Notes: generated by a model not told the origin, from the sequence alone. DNA of 44,424 bases from an uncultured Oscillospiraceae bacterium (GCA_949494735.1 CATABD010000013.1:1-44424), one strand, 5' to 3'; counted from the first letter of the stretch, positions 22,916 through 30,899 are shown. Translations and numbers: made by a program.

Positions 22916-25255
22916 GGCTTTTTGAACTCCTTTCACTTCAGCGGCGGGTTCCCCGCCGGATTTCACATGGGAATGGGGCTGGAGGCTGGGCTTGAAGAAC
23001 CGCAGCCGCAGGGCGTTGGCCACCACGCACACCGAGCTGAAGCTCATGGCGGCCCCGGCGATCATGGGGCTGAGCTGGGGCCCGCCCCAGATAGCCAGCA
23101 CCCCTGCCGCCACCGGGATACATACCGCGTTGTAGAAAAACGCCCAGAACAGGTTCTGTTTCACGTTGCGGATGGTGGCCCGGGACAGCTCCACCGCCGT
23201 CACCGCGTCTGCCAGGTCGGACTTCATCAGCACGATGTCGGCGCTCTCAATGGCCACGTCCGCCCCCGCGCCGATGGCAAGGCCCACGTCCGCCCGGGCC
23301 AGGGCGGGCGCGTCGTTGATGCCGTCCCCCACCATGGCAACCTTTTCCCCCTGTTCCTGGAGGGCGGCGATCTGCCGCTCCTTGTCGGCGGGGAGCACCT
23401 CGGAAACAACCTGGGTCAGGCCCAGCTCCCTGCCGATGGCCTCGGCGGTGCGCTTGTTGTCCCCGGTGAGCATGACCACCTTCAGCCCCAGCTTCTGGAA
23501 GCCCTGGATGGCCGCCCGGCTGGACCGCTTTACCGTGTCCGCCACGGCGATGATGCCGATGGGCCTGCCGTCTTCCACAAAGAACAGGGGCGTCTTGCCC
23601 TGCTTGGCCAGTTCGTCGGCGATCATGGCGTCCTGGCCCAGCTCCACCCCGGCGTCCTTCAGCATGGCGGCGTTGCCCGCCAGATAGTCCGCGCCCTGGA
23701 TGCTCCCCCGGACTCCCTTGCCGTGGACGGCCTCAAACCGCTCCACCGGGGCCAGGGGGATGGCCCGGCTTGCCGCCTCCTCCACAATGGCCGCGCCCAG
23801 GGGATGCTCAGAGGGCTTCTCCAGGGAGGCGGCCACGCACAAAAGCTCCTCGGCGTTGGTCCTGCCCAGGGGGTACAGGTCGGTGACACGGGGCTTTCCC
23901 TCCGTCACGGTGCCCGTCTTGTCCAGCACCACCGTGGTGACGGCGCGCAGGTGTTCCAGCCCCTCGGCGGACTTCACCAGGATACCGTGCTCCGCCCCCT
24001 TGCCGGTGCCCACCATAATGGCCACCGGGGTGGCCAGCCCCAGGGCGCAGGGGCAGGAGATCACCAGCACCGCCACGCCGGAGGTGAGCGCGCGCTCAAT
24101 GGAGCCGGTGGCCAGCATCCAGGCCACGGCGGTGACCAGGGCGACAGCCATCACCACCGGGACAAACACCCCCGCCACCTTGTCCGCCAGCTTGGCGATG
24201 GGGGCTTTGGAGGAGGCCGCCTCGTCCACCAGCCGGATCATCTGGGCCAGGGTGGTGTCCTCCCCCACCCGGGTGGCCCGGAGGGTGAGCACGCCGGACT
24301 TGTTGATGGAGGCGGATATCACCGTGTCGCCGGGGCCCTTGTCCACCGGGATGGATTCGCCGGTGAGGGCGGACTCATCCACGCTGGACGCGCCCTCCAC
24401 CACCACCCCGTCCACCGGCGCCGACGCCCCAGGGCGCACCAGCACCAGATCCCCGGCCCGCACCTGCTCCACCGGGACCTCCACCTCCCCGCCGTCCCGG
24501 AGGACGGCGGCGGTCTTGGGCGTCAGGTCAATAAGCCGGGCGATGGCCTGGCCGGTCTTGCCCTTGGACCGGGTTTCCATGTACTTGCCCAGGGTGATGA
24601 GGGTGAGGATCATCCCCGCCGACTCAAAGTACAAATCCATGGAGTAGTGCTCCACCAGGGCCGTGTCCCCATGGCCCAGCCCCCAGCCGATGCAGTACAG
24701 GGCGGCCACGCCGTACACCACGGCGGCGGCGGAACCCACGGCGATCAGGGAATCCATGTTGGGCGAGAGATGCCAGAGGGTTTTAAACCCCACCCGGTAA
24801 TACTTCTGGTTGATGACCATAATGGGCACGGTGAGCAGAAACAGGGTGAGGGCGTAGGTCATGGCGTTCTGTGTCCCGTGGAAAAAATGGGGGATGGGCC
24901 AGCCCATCATGTGGCCCATGGACAGGTAGAACAGGGGGATGAGAAAGACAAAGGACCAGACCAGCCGGGCCTTCATGTTTTTCAGGTCGTCCTCCATAGC
25001 GTTGGCGGCGGGCCTCCCTTGGGCCTGTGCCGCGCCCTGTCCCGGTGCGGCGGGTAGGGACGCGCCGTATCCCGCCTTTTCCACGGCGGACACGATCTGC
25101 TCCGGGGTGAGCCCCCCCTCCCAGTCCACCGTCATAGAGCCCCCCAGCAGGTTCACGTTTACCTCGCACACGCCGTCCAGCTTCCGCACCGCCTTGTCCA
25201 CATGGGCGGAACAGGCGGAGCAGGTCATGCCGGTGACGTTGAATTTTTGTTTCAT
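22715..25255 (-). CDS. copA: Copper-exporting P1B-type ATPase with C-terminal CopZ-like domain
   Basis: It encodes an 846-residue copper ATPase that pumps Cu(I) out of the cytosol. Domain order: an N-terminal heavy-metal domain (GMTCSACSAHVDKAV), eight membrane helices, an actuator domain with LTGESIPVDKG, the copper-binding CPC at residues 401-403, the phosphorylated Asp445 in DKTGT, the nucleotide-binding SEHPLG, and GDGINDAPAL. Unusually, a second heavy-metal domain follows the last helix (EGMMCQHCRAHVDKAL, about the last 66 residues) and looks like a complete CopZ chaperone. The gene is downstream of csoR, whose operator should control both. The ATG at 25255 has GGGGTG upstream. Confidence 0.95.
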   Translation of the reverse strand: MKQKFNVTGMTCSACSAHVDKAVRKLDGVCEVNVNLLGGSMTVDWEGGLTPEQIVSAVEKAGYGASLPAAPGQGAAQAQGRPAANAMEDDLKNMKARLVWSFVFLIPLFYLSMGHMMGWPIPHFFHGTQNAMTYALTLFLLTVPIMVINQKYYRVGFKTLWHLSPNMDSLIAVGSAAAVVYGVAALYCIGWGLGHGDTALVEHYSMDLYFESAGMILTLITLGKYMETRSKGKTGQAIARLIDLTPKTAAVLRDGGEVEVPVEQVRAGDLVLVRPGASAPVDGVVVEGASSVDESALTGESIPVDKGPGDTVISASINKSGVLTLRATRVGEDTTLAQMIRLVDEAASSKAPIAKLADKVAGVFVPVVMAVALVTAVAWMLATGSIERALTSGVAVLVISCPCALGLATPVAIMVGTGKGAEHGILVKSAEGLEHLRAVTTVVLDKTGTVTEGKPRVTDLYPLGRTNAEELLCVAASLEKPSEHPLGAAIVEEAASRAIPLAPVERFEAVHGKGVRGSIQGADYLAGNAAMLKDAGVELGQDAMIADELAKQGKTPLFFVEDGRPIGIIAVADTVKRSSRAAIQGFQKLGLKVVMLTGDNKRTAEAIGRELGLTQVVSEVLPADKERQIAALQEQGEKVAMVGDGINDAPALARADVGLAIGAGADVAIESADIVLMKSDLADAVTAVELSRATIRNVKQNLFWAFFYNAVCIPVAAGVLAIWGGPQLSPMIAGAAMSFSSVCVVANALRLRFFKPSLQPHSHVKSGGEPAAEVKGVQKAMEKKVVIEGMMCQHCRAHVDKALNAIPGVSATVDLDSKTAVVTGDVTDEAIRAAVEGAGYQVAGIS

Positions 25256-25282
25256 ATACGATTCACCCCATTGAAAACACAG

Positions 25283-25543
25283 CTATAGTATTTTTCCCAA
25301 GGCGCTTACCAATTCGTCGATCTTTTCCGCCCGTTCCCTGCCGTCCTGCGCATTTTCCACGCAGTGCTTCAGGTGGGCGGTGAGGATTTCCCGGTTGGCC
25401 CGCCTCAGCATGGCGTCGGCGGCGGTAACCTGCTGGGAGATATCCATGCAGTACCGGTCGTCCTCCACCATTTTGATAATGCCGTCGATCTGGCCCCGGG
25501 CGGTTTTCAGCAGCCGCAGCACCGCTTTCTGGTCTGCCATCAT
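25283..25543 (-). CDS. csoR: Copper-sensing repressor CsoR
   Basis: It encodes an 86-residue all-helical DUF156/CsoR repressor. The copper ligands Cys32, His57 and Cys61 have the exact C-x24-H-x3-C spacing of characterised CsoR proteins, which separates it from FrmR/RcnR relatives. It should bind the GC palindrome in its own promoter and let go when Cu(I) is bound, inducing itself and copA. GAGGAGGGG lies about 9 bases before the first of two tandem ATGs (25543 and 25540). The gap to copA is only 27 bases, so the two form one operon. Confidence 0.95.
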   Translation of the reverse strand: MMADQKAVLRLLKTARGQIDGIIKMVEDDRYCMDISQQVTAADAMLRRANREILTAHLKHCVENAQDGRERAEKIDELVSALGKIL

Positions 25544-25567
25544 GAAGCGTCCCCTCCTCGCCGTTAA

Positions 25568-25619
25568 TACCCCCCTGGGGGGTAGTGTTATCCTATCATA
25601 TACGGCGGGCTTTTGTCAA
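25568..25619 (-). promoter_or_regulatory. csoR-copA promoter and CsoR operator
   Basis: On the minus strand the -35 TTGACA (25614-25619) and -10 TAGGAT (25590-25595) are 18 bases apart. The perfect palindrome TACCCCCCTGGGGGGTA (25568-25584) lies directly downstream, at the transcription start. It matches the G-tract/C-tract style of known CsoR operators. Repressor bound here would block initiation. Confidence 0.85.
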
Positions 25620-25620
25620 C

Positions 25621-25653
25621 AAAAAAAATCCCGGCTCACGCCGGGAATTTTTC
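25621..25653 (-). terminator. Intrinsic terminator of the thioesterase gene
   Basis: The CCCGGC/GCCGGG hairpin (25630-25635 with 25640-25645) is followed on the minus strand by at least eight T. It stops transcripts from the thioesterase gene just before the csoR promoter. It is now separated from that gene by the MITE. Confidence 0.85.
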
Positions 25654-25659
25654 CGCTTC

Positions 25660-25836
25660 AGAAGCTGTACCAATAGGCGCCGTTTGAAAATTGGCAATAT
25701 GCCCAGCGGCGAGGAATTTTTTCGCCGGGCAAGGCGGTTTGGCGCAGAAATACTTTGTGTATTTCAAGATTGTTCAACGCCGCCAGCGGCGATTTTGGCC
25801 GTAAAGATGAGTGCTGAGGCTATTGGTACGGCTTCT
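25660..25836. mobile_element. MITE-like element, 177 bp
   Basis: The element is bounded by inverted repeats of about 17-19 bases: AGAAGCTGTACCAATAG at the left, and its complement with one change at the right (CTATTGGTACGGCTTCT). It has no ORF. Inside are further hairpins: GGCGA/TCGCC around an A/T loop, GAAATAC/GTATTTC and GCCGC/GCGGC. The same ends occur at 30974-31033 and, singly, at 11102. It sits exactly between the stop codon of the thioesterase gene and its terminator. No clear target duplication is visible. Confidence 0.8.
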
Positions 25837-26222
25837 CACTTCGCCTGGGCCTTGGCGAGAAACTTGTCCGCCTCAACAATAAACCGTTCATGGGCCCCGC
25901 CGCCAATCCTCCCCCTGCCGTCGCAGGCGGACACGGCAAAGGTGATTTTACGCCCCTCTATGGCGGTGACCTCCGCCCACGCCTCCACCTTCATCCCCAC
26001 CGGCGTGGCGGCGTCATGGGTCACGTCCAGCCGGGTGCCCACCGTGGTGCTCCCCGGCATCAGGGCGGACTGCACCGCGTTCACCGCGGCCTCCTCCATC
26101 AGGGCGGCCATCCGCGGGGTGGCCAGCACGGGCAGCGAGCCGGAGCCCATGGCCTGGGCGGTATCCCCGTCCGCCACCACCGCTTCCGCGCGGCCCTTCA
26201 TTCCAAGTTCAACAGACATCAT
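25836..26222 (-). CDS. FlK-like hotdog-fold thioesterase
   Basis: It encodes a 128-residue hotdog thioesterase resembling the fluoroacetyl-CoA thioesterase (FlK) family, which hydrolyses small acyl-CoA esters. Typical features are the ALMEEAAVNAVQSAL helix with Glu at the active position, followed by STTVGTRLDVTHDAATPVGMKV and the strand ERFIVEADKF. The substrate is unknown; fluoroacetate is not implied. The start is the first of two tandem ATGs (26222/26219), with GGAGGG 4-7 bases upstream. The 57-base extension of the open frame overlaps the promoter. The TGA is directly next to a MITE end, so the last residues may have been altered by the insertion. Confidence 0.85.
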   Translation of the reverse strand: MMSVELGMKGRAEAVVADGDTAQAMGSGSLPVLATPRMAALMEEAAVNAVQSALMPGSTTVGTRLDVTHDAATPVGMKVEAWAEVTAIEGRKITFAVSACDGRGRIGGGAHERFIVEADKFLAKAQAK

Positions 26223-26250
26223 TGATCCCTCCATCCTTTGGGTTATTTTC

Positions 26251-26279
26251 AGTATACGCCATTTTAAGAATTTCTTCAA
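26251..26279 (-). promoter_or_regulatory. Promoter of the thioesterase gene
   Basis: On the minus strand the -35 TTGAAG (26274-26279) and -10 TATACT (26251-26256) are 17 bases apart. It diverges from the response-regulator promoter 11 bases away. Confidence 0.75.
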
Positions 26280-26289
26280 CCCTTTTCCC

Positions 26290-26318
26290 TTGCGTCCCTC
26301 CCCCGCTGTCCGTATAAT
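26290..26318 (+). promoter_or_regulatory. Promoter of the response regulator gene
   Basis: A -35 TTGCGT and perfect -10 TATAAT are separated by 17 bases. Confidence 0.8.
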
Positions 26319-26347
26319 AGAAAAAAACAGGAAACGGAGTGCGGGAT

Positions 26348-27019
26348 ATGAGCCACATCCTGGTCGTCGACGACGACATTTACATCGGAAACCTTCTTCA
26401 GGAGGCGCTGGAATCCGAGGGCTACCGGGTGAGCCGGGCCTATTCCGGCACCGAGGCGGTGCTGGCCCTGGAGCGGGGACGGCCCGACCTCATCCTGCTG
26501 GACCTGATGCTCCCCGGCCTGTCCGGCGAGGCCGTTCTGCCCAAGCTGGCCGGCGTCCCCGTCATCGTAGTCAGCGCCAAGGCGGATGTGGACAGCAAAG
26601 CCGCCCTGCTGCTGGGGGGCGCTGCGGACTACGTGGCCAAGCCTTTCGCCCTGCGGGAGCTGCTGGCCCGGGTGGCGGTGCGGCTGCGGGAGGCCCCCGC
26701 CCGGGCGGGAAGCCCCCTCGCCTTCGGCCCCCTGCGGCTGGAGCCGGACGCCCGCTCGGTCTGCGTGGACGGCGCGGAGGTGCGCCTCACCCGGACGGAA
26801 TACGCCATTTTGAGGCTGCTCATGGCAAGCCCCGCCCAGGTGGTCACCAAATCCCGGCTGCTGGACGAGATTGGCCAGGACACCCCCGACTGCACCGAGA
26901 GCTCGCTGAAAACCCACGTCAGCAACCTGCGCCGCAAGCTCCGGGACGCCGGGGCGGGCGACCCCATCGAATCCGTATGGGGGATCGGGTTCAAAATGCG
27001 TACAGAACAGGAGAGATGA
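26348..27019 (+). CDS. OmpR/PhoB-family response regulator
   Basis: It encodes a 223-residue two-component regulator. The receiver domain (1-115) has the acidic pocket VVDDD, the phospho-acceptor Asp52 in LLDLMLPG, and the conserved VVSAKAD and YVAKPF. The winged-helix DNA-binding domain (130-223) has RLTRTEYAILRLLM, DCTESSLKTHVSNLRRKLR and VWGIGFKM. The likely partner is the sensor kinase at 30009-30899, at the other end of an ABC-transporter cluster. The ATG at 26348 has CGGAG 8 bases upstream. Its stop overlaps the next start by ATGA. Tandem repeats before the ATPase gene are likely binding sites. Confidence 0.93.
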   Translation: MSHILVVDDDIYIGNLLQEALESEGYRVSRAYSGTEAVLALERGRPDLILLDLMLPGLSGEAVLPKLAGVPVIVVSAKADVDSKAALLLGGAADYVAKPFALRELLARVAVRLREAPARAGSPLAFGPLRLEPDARSVCVDGAEVRLTRTEYAILRLLMASPAQVVTKSRLLDEIGQDTPDCTESSLKTHVSNLRRKLRDAGAGDPIESVWGIGFKMRTEQER

Positions 27020-27276
27020 ATATGGCGGCATTGACCACTATGAGGAATATTGGGTCTGAGATGGCCCGGAAGCTGGCCGCTGTGGGCATACACACCCCGG
27101 AGCAGTTGGCGGCGGAGGGGGCAGAGGGGGCGTTTTTCCGGCTGAAAGCCGTATTCCCCCAGGTCTGCCTGGTCCACCTCTACGCCCTGGAGGGGGCCAT
27201 TCGGGGCGTGGAGTTCAACAGCCTTCCCCCGGACAGGAAGCGGGAGCTGAAGGCGTTCAGCGACCAGCTGAAGTGA
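27016..27276 (+). CDS. TfoX C-terminal domain protein
   Basis: It encodes an 86-residue protein consisting only of the TfoX/Sxy C-terminal domain, a helix-hairpin-helix-like fold. The conserved stretch is LTTMRNIGSEMARKLAAVGIHTPEQLAAEGAEGAFFRLK, followed by CLVHLYALEGAIRGVEFNSLP. In proteobacteria full TfoX regulates competence. Stand-alone C-domains in Firmicutes have no settled role; nucleic-acid or protein binding is a guess. The ATG at 27016 overlaps the response-regulator stop by ATGA, so the two are made together. The 124-base gap to the ATPase gene holds that gene's putative promoter and regulator repeats. Confidence 0.85.
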   Translation: MNMAALTTMRNIGSEMARKLAAVGIHTPEQLAAEGAEGAFFRLKAVFPQVCLVHLYALEGAIRGVEFNSLPPDRKRELKAFSDQLK

Positions 27277-27313
27277 GCCCCGAACCAAAGCCCAGCCACC
27301 CCCACCACAAAAT

Positions 27314-27343
27314 CTCAACCATTTCTCAACGGTTTCCTTGACC
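27314..27343 (+). promoter_or_regulatory. Tandem repeats and -35 box before the ABC genes
   Basis: CTCAACCATTT and CTCAACGGTTT are direct repeats with an 11-base period (27314 and 27325). They are followed by TTGACC (27338-27343), a likely -35. Direct repeats at one helical turn next to the -35 are the classic binding site of OmpR/PhoB-type activators. A good -10 is not obvious. Confidence 0.6.
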
Positions 27344-27400
27344 GCTTTCTGGACGGTTCCATGCTACCATGGGCGCATCCAAGGAAACGGAGGTCTTTTT

Positions 27401-28315
27401 ATGGACTATGTACTGGTCACCCAGGGCCTGTCCAAGCGCTACAAGGATTTCAAGGCCCTGGACAGCCTCACCATGCACGTGCCCAAGGGCAGCATTTACG
27501 GCTTCGTGGGCCGCAACGGCGCGGGCAAAACCACCCTCATCCGGCTCATCTGCGGCCTGCAATCCCCCACCGGCGGCTCCTACGCCCTCTACGGCGTGGA
27601 CAGCGCCCAAAAGGACATCGCCAAGGTCCGCCGGAGGATAGGCGCGGTGGTGGAAACCCCGTCCATCTATCTCGACCTCACCGCCCAGGACAATTTGAAG
27701 GAGCAGTTCCGGGTGCTGGGGGTGCCCTCCGACGAGGGTGTCGGCGAGCTGCTCAAGCTGGTGGGCCTGGAGGACACAGGGAAGAAAAAGGCCCGCAACT
27801 TCTCCCTGGGCATGAAGCAGCGGCTGGGCATCGCCGTGGCCCTGGCGGGGGACCCGGACTTTCTGGTGCTGGACGAGCCGGTGAACGGACTGGACCCCCA
27901 GGGCATCATCGACATACGGGAGCTGATCCTCAAGCTCAACCGGGAGCGGCGCATCACCGTGCTCATCTCGTCCCACATTCTGGACGAGCTGTCCAGGCTG
28001 GCCACCCACTACGGCTTCATCGACTCGGGCCGCATGGTCAAGGAGCTGTCCGCCCGGGAGCTGGAGGCCGCCTGCCGCAAGTGCCTGCGCATTGAGGTTA
28101 CCGACACCCGGGCCCTGGCCCGTGTGCTGGACGGCATGGGCGTGGAGTACAAAATCCTGGACGACGGCAAGGCGGACGTGTTCGCCCAGGTGAACATCTC
28201 CCAGCTGTCCAAGGCGCTGGACAACCAGGGCTGCGAGCTGTTGAGCGCCCAGGAGCGGGACGAGAGCCTGGAGAGTTATTTCGTCAACCTGGTAGGAGGT
28301 GGTTCCCATGACTGA
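27401..28315 (+). CDS. ABC transporter ATPase, bacitracin/lantibiotic-resistance type
   Basis: It encodes a 304-residue ATPase of the BcrA/LanF type. The Walker A is GRNGAGKTTL (about residue 40). The signature is FSLGMKQRLGIA, unusual in having SLGMK in place of SGGQ but normal for this subfamily. The Walker B is LVLDEPVNGLDP, with the H-loop in ISSHILDEL. A C-terminal accessory region follows from about residue 215. It should power the two membrane proteins encoded next. The ATG at 27401 has GGAGGT 8 bases upstream. With the flanking regulator and kinase it forms a self-regulated peptide-antibiotic resistance module. Confidence 0.92.
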   Translation: MDYVLVTQGLSKRYKDFKALDSLTMHVPKGSIYGFVGRNGAGKTTLIRLICGLQSPTGGSYALYGVDSAQKDIAKVRRRIGAVVETPSIYLDLTAQDNLKEQFRVLGVPSDEGVGELLKLVGLEDTGKKKARNFSLGMKQRLGIAVALAGDPDFLVLDEPVNGLDPQGIIDIRELILKLNRERRITVLISSHILDELSRLATHYGFIDSGRMVKELSARELEAACRKCLRIEVTDTRALARVLDGMGVEYKILDDGKADVFAQVNISQLSKALDNQGCELLSAQERDESLESYFVNLVGGGSHD

Positions 28316-29168
28316 GCTGCTCAGCGCCAACTTTATGCGGCTGTGGAAAAACAACACCTTCTGGGGCTCCCTGGGGGTATGCGTGGGCCTGGGGGCGCTG
28401 GCGGCCCTGGGGGAGTTCCGGTTCCAGGTGGGCATGGGCGCCGACCTGAGCCTGCCGGAGGTGGCCCAGGCCAAGGCCCTGCTGGAGGGGCAGTTCTTCG
28501 AGTACGCCGCCTTTATCGGCATACTCGCGGCGGAATTCATCTCCCTGTTCATCGGCACCGAGTACAGCGACGGAGCCATCCGAAACAAGATTGTGGTGGG
28601 CCGGTCCCGGCTGTCTATCTATTTCGCCAACCTCATCACCGGCTTTGCCGCCTCCCTGCTGTGCATGGCGGGCTATATGCTGTCCTGCCTTGCGGTGGGC
28701 GCGCCCCTGCTGGGCTGGTTCACCAAACCCGCCCCCCTGCTCCTCTGGGCCATCGCCGGGTCAGTGGTAATGCTGGCGGCGTTCTGCGCCATCTTCACCT
28801 TTGCCTCCATGAACTGCTCCAAAAAGTCCACTTCGGCGGTGATCTGCCTGCTGGGGGTGTTTGTGCTGCTGTTCGCCGCCGTGTATCTCAACGCACGGCT
28901 GGAGGCCCCGGAGTTCATTAGCGGCTACGAGCTGTCTGTCGGCGGGGAAATCTCGCAGGCCGTGCCGGAGCCCAACCCCCATTATCTCACCGGGCTGGAG
29001 CGGGAGGTCTACCAGTTCCTCTACGACCTGCTGCCCACGGGGCAGTCCGTCCAGTACACCACGCTGGGCTTCACCGACCCGGCCAAGCTGATGGGGCTGT
29101 CGGCGCTGGTGGCGGCGGTATTCTCCGCCGCCGGAGCCGCGCTGTTCCGGCGGAAGGACTTGAAATAG
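28308..29168 (+). CDS. ABC-2 type permease, first of two
   Basis: It encodes a 286-residue membrane subunit with about six helices, of the type paired with BcrA-like ATPases. The N-terminus LLSANFMRLWKNNTFWGSLGV and the motif FIGTEYSDGAIRNKIVVGRSR are typical. A large external loop follows (about residues 205-250), and the end is ALFRRKDLK. It overlaps the ATPase stop by 8 bases with GTAGGAGGTGG before the ATG. It is clearly related to the next gene (both have EYSDxAIRNK and end in a KDLK motif), so the pair probably arose by duplication and forms a heterodimer. Confidence 0.88.
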   Translation: MTELLSANFMRLWKNNTFWGSLGVCVGLGALAALGEFRFQVGMGADLSLPEVAQAKALLEGQFFEYAAFIGILAAEFISLFIGTEYSDGAIRNKIVVGRSRLSIYFANLITGFAASLLCMAGYMLSCLAVGAPLLGWFTKPAPLLLWAIAGSVVMLAAFCAIFTFASMNCSKKSTSAVICLLGVFVLLFAAVYLNARLEAPEFISGYELSVGGEISQAVPEPNPHYLTGLEREVYQFLYDLLPTGQSVQYTTLGFTDPAKLMGLSALVAAVFSAAGAALFRRKDLK

Positions 29169-29177
29169 GTGGGTGGG

Positions 29178-29999
29178 ATGGGGAATCTGCTGGCGGCAAA
29201 CCTCTTCCGTCTGCGAAGGAGCGCCCTGTTTTGGGGCCTGCTGGCGGCCAGCGCGGGCTTTGGGGCCCTGGTCGCCTTCAATTACTACGAGATGAGCCAG
29301 ATAGAGCCCATCGCTCTGGACGGGGCGTTTTTCATCTATCCGCTGACGGCGGCCATTCTCACGGCGGTCTTTATTCCCCTGTTTCTCGGCCGGGAATACA
29401 GCGACAGGGCCATCCGAAACAAGGTGGCGGCAGGGCACCTGCGCCCCCATATATATGGGGCCGGCCTGATAACGGCTCTGGCGGCGTCCCTGCTGTTCTG
29501 CCTGGCCCACATAGCGGCGGTGGCTGTGGTGGGCGCGCCGCTGGTGGGGTTTATAGAAATGGCCCCCGCCGCGGCCCTGTCCCTCATACTGGGCTCGCTG
29601 GCGGCCATGGCGGCGTTCTGCGCCCTGTTCACCCTCATCGCGATGAACTGCGGCAAAAAGAGCGTGTCGGCTGTGGCGTGCGTCCTGGGCGTGTTTCTCC
29701 TGCTGCTGGCCGCCGTCTACGTCAGGAGCCGCCTGCTGGCCCCCGAATATCTGAATGGGGTCTGGAACACAAAGGGGGAATTCATCCCGGGCGGGCCCAC
29801 GTCCAATCCCCAATACCTGGGCGGCGCACAGCGGGCCGTTTTTGAGCTTCTCTATGCCCTGCTGCCCAGCAGCCAGGCCGTGGAGTACGCCAGCCGCGAG
29901 ACACAGAACCTGAACTGGTTCCCGCTGTACTCGCTGGCAGTCATTACCCTGTCCACCGGGACTGGCATCCTCCTGTTCCGCAAAAAAGACTTGAAGTGA
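29178..29999 (+). CDS. ABC-2 type permease, second of two
   Basis: It encodes a 273-residue paralogue of the preceding permease. Shared features are NLFRLRRSALFWGLLAASAGFGAL, GREYSDRAIRNKVAAGH, a similar MNCGKKSVSAVACVLGVF region and the terminal FRKKDLK. It has six predicted helices and an external loop near residues 200-240. The ATG at 29178 was preferred to the GTG at 29169 because of the GGTGGGTGGG tract directly upstream. It is followed 9 bases later by the sensor kinase gene. Likely role: export or expulsion of a membrane-active peptide together with the ATPase. Confidence 0.86.
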   Translation: MGNLLAANLFRLRRSALFWGLLAASAGFGALVAFNYYEMSQIEPIALDGAFFIYPLTAAILTAVFIPLFLGREYSDRAIRNKVAAGHLRPHIYGAGLITALAASLLFCLAHIAAVAVVGAPLVGFIEMAPAAALSLILGSLAAMAAFCALFTLIAMNCGKKSVSAVACVLGVFLLLLAAVYVRSRLLAPEYLNGVWNTKGEFIPGGPTSNPQYLGGAQRAVFELLYALLPSSQAVEYASRETQNLNWFPLYSLAVITLSTGTGILLFRKKDLK

Positions 30000-30008
30000 G
30001 GCGATTCC

Positions 30009-30899
30009 ATGCTCCCCTGGCTGCTGTGCGGCGGGTTTGCCGCTCTGGCCCTGGCCCTGTTTATCCGCGTCCGCCTGCTCCAAAAAGGCCTGGACGGCAT
30101 CACGGACCAGCTGGGGGAGCGGCTGGATTCCGACACCAACAACCCCATCTTCCTCCCCACCCGGGATACCCACGCCCGCAGGCTGGCGGCGGCGCTGAAC
30201 GTCCAGCTCAAGGAGCTGCGCCGCCAGCGCCAGCGGTATGAAAACGGCGACCGGGAGCTGAAGGAGGCGGTCACCAACGTCTCCCACGACCTGCGCACCC
30301 CGCTGACCGCCATCTGCGGTTATCTGGAGCTGCTGGACAAGGAGGACAAGACCCCCCGGCAGGCCCGTTACCTTGCCCTGATTGCCGGGCGGGCGGAGGC
30401 CATGCGGCAGCTGACCGAGGAGCTGCTGCGCTACTCCGTGGCCGCCGGGATGGATGGCGGGCTGGATTTGGAGCCGGTGGATCTAAACGGGGCGGTGGAA
30501 GAGGCGGTGGCCGCCCTCTACGGGGCGTTTGTGGAGGCGGGGATAATCCCCCGCGTCTCCCTCCCTGCGCAGCGGGTGGCGCGCAATCTGAACCGGGCGG
30601 CCCTGTCCCGCGTGCTGGGCAACCTGCTCACCAACGCGCTGAAGTACAGCGGCGGGGATCTGGACGTGGCCTTGTCCCCGGACGGCGCCATTACCCTGTC
30701 CAACGCCGCCCCGGCGCTGGACGAGGTGCAGGTCGGGCGGCTGTTCGACCGCTTTTACACCGTGGAGACGGGGCGCAGCTCCACCGGGCTGGGGCTGTCC
30801 ATCGCGCGGGCCCTCACGGAGCGCATGGGCGGGACCATCAGCGCCCGGTATGGGGCCGGGCGGCTGACGCTGGAGGTCCGCTTTCCGGGAACGTATTGA
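30009..30899 (+). CDS. Sensor histidine kinase
   Basis: It encodes a 296-residue kinase with a single N-terminal membrane helix (residues 3-20) and no extracellular sensor domain. The H-box has His93 in NVSHDLRTPLTAICGYL. The N-box is NLLTNALKYSGG and the G-boxes include SSTGLGLSIA. Kinases lacking a sensor domain in such modules usually detect their stimulus through the adjacent ABC transporter, as in BceS-type systems. The gene is the last of the cluster, and a strong terminator overlaps its stop. The cognate regulator is at 26348-27019. The ATG is preceded by GAGG. Confidence 0.92.
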   Translation: MLPWLLCGGFAALALALFIRVRLLQKGLDGITDQLGERLDSDTNNPIFLPTRDTHARRLAAALNVQLKELRRQRQRYENGDRELKEAVTNVSHDLRTPLTAICGYLELLDKEDKTPRQARYLALIAGRAEAMRQLTEELLRYSVAAGMDGGLDLEPVDLNGAVEEAVAALYGAFVEAGIIPRVSLPAQRVARNLNRAALSRVLGNLLTNALKYSGGDLDVALSPDGAITLSNAAPALDEVQVGRLFDRFYTVETGRSSTGLGLSIARALTERMGGTISARYGAGRLTLEVRFPGTY

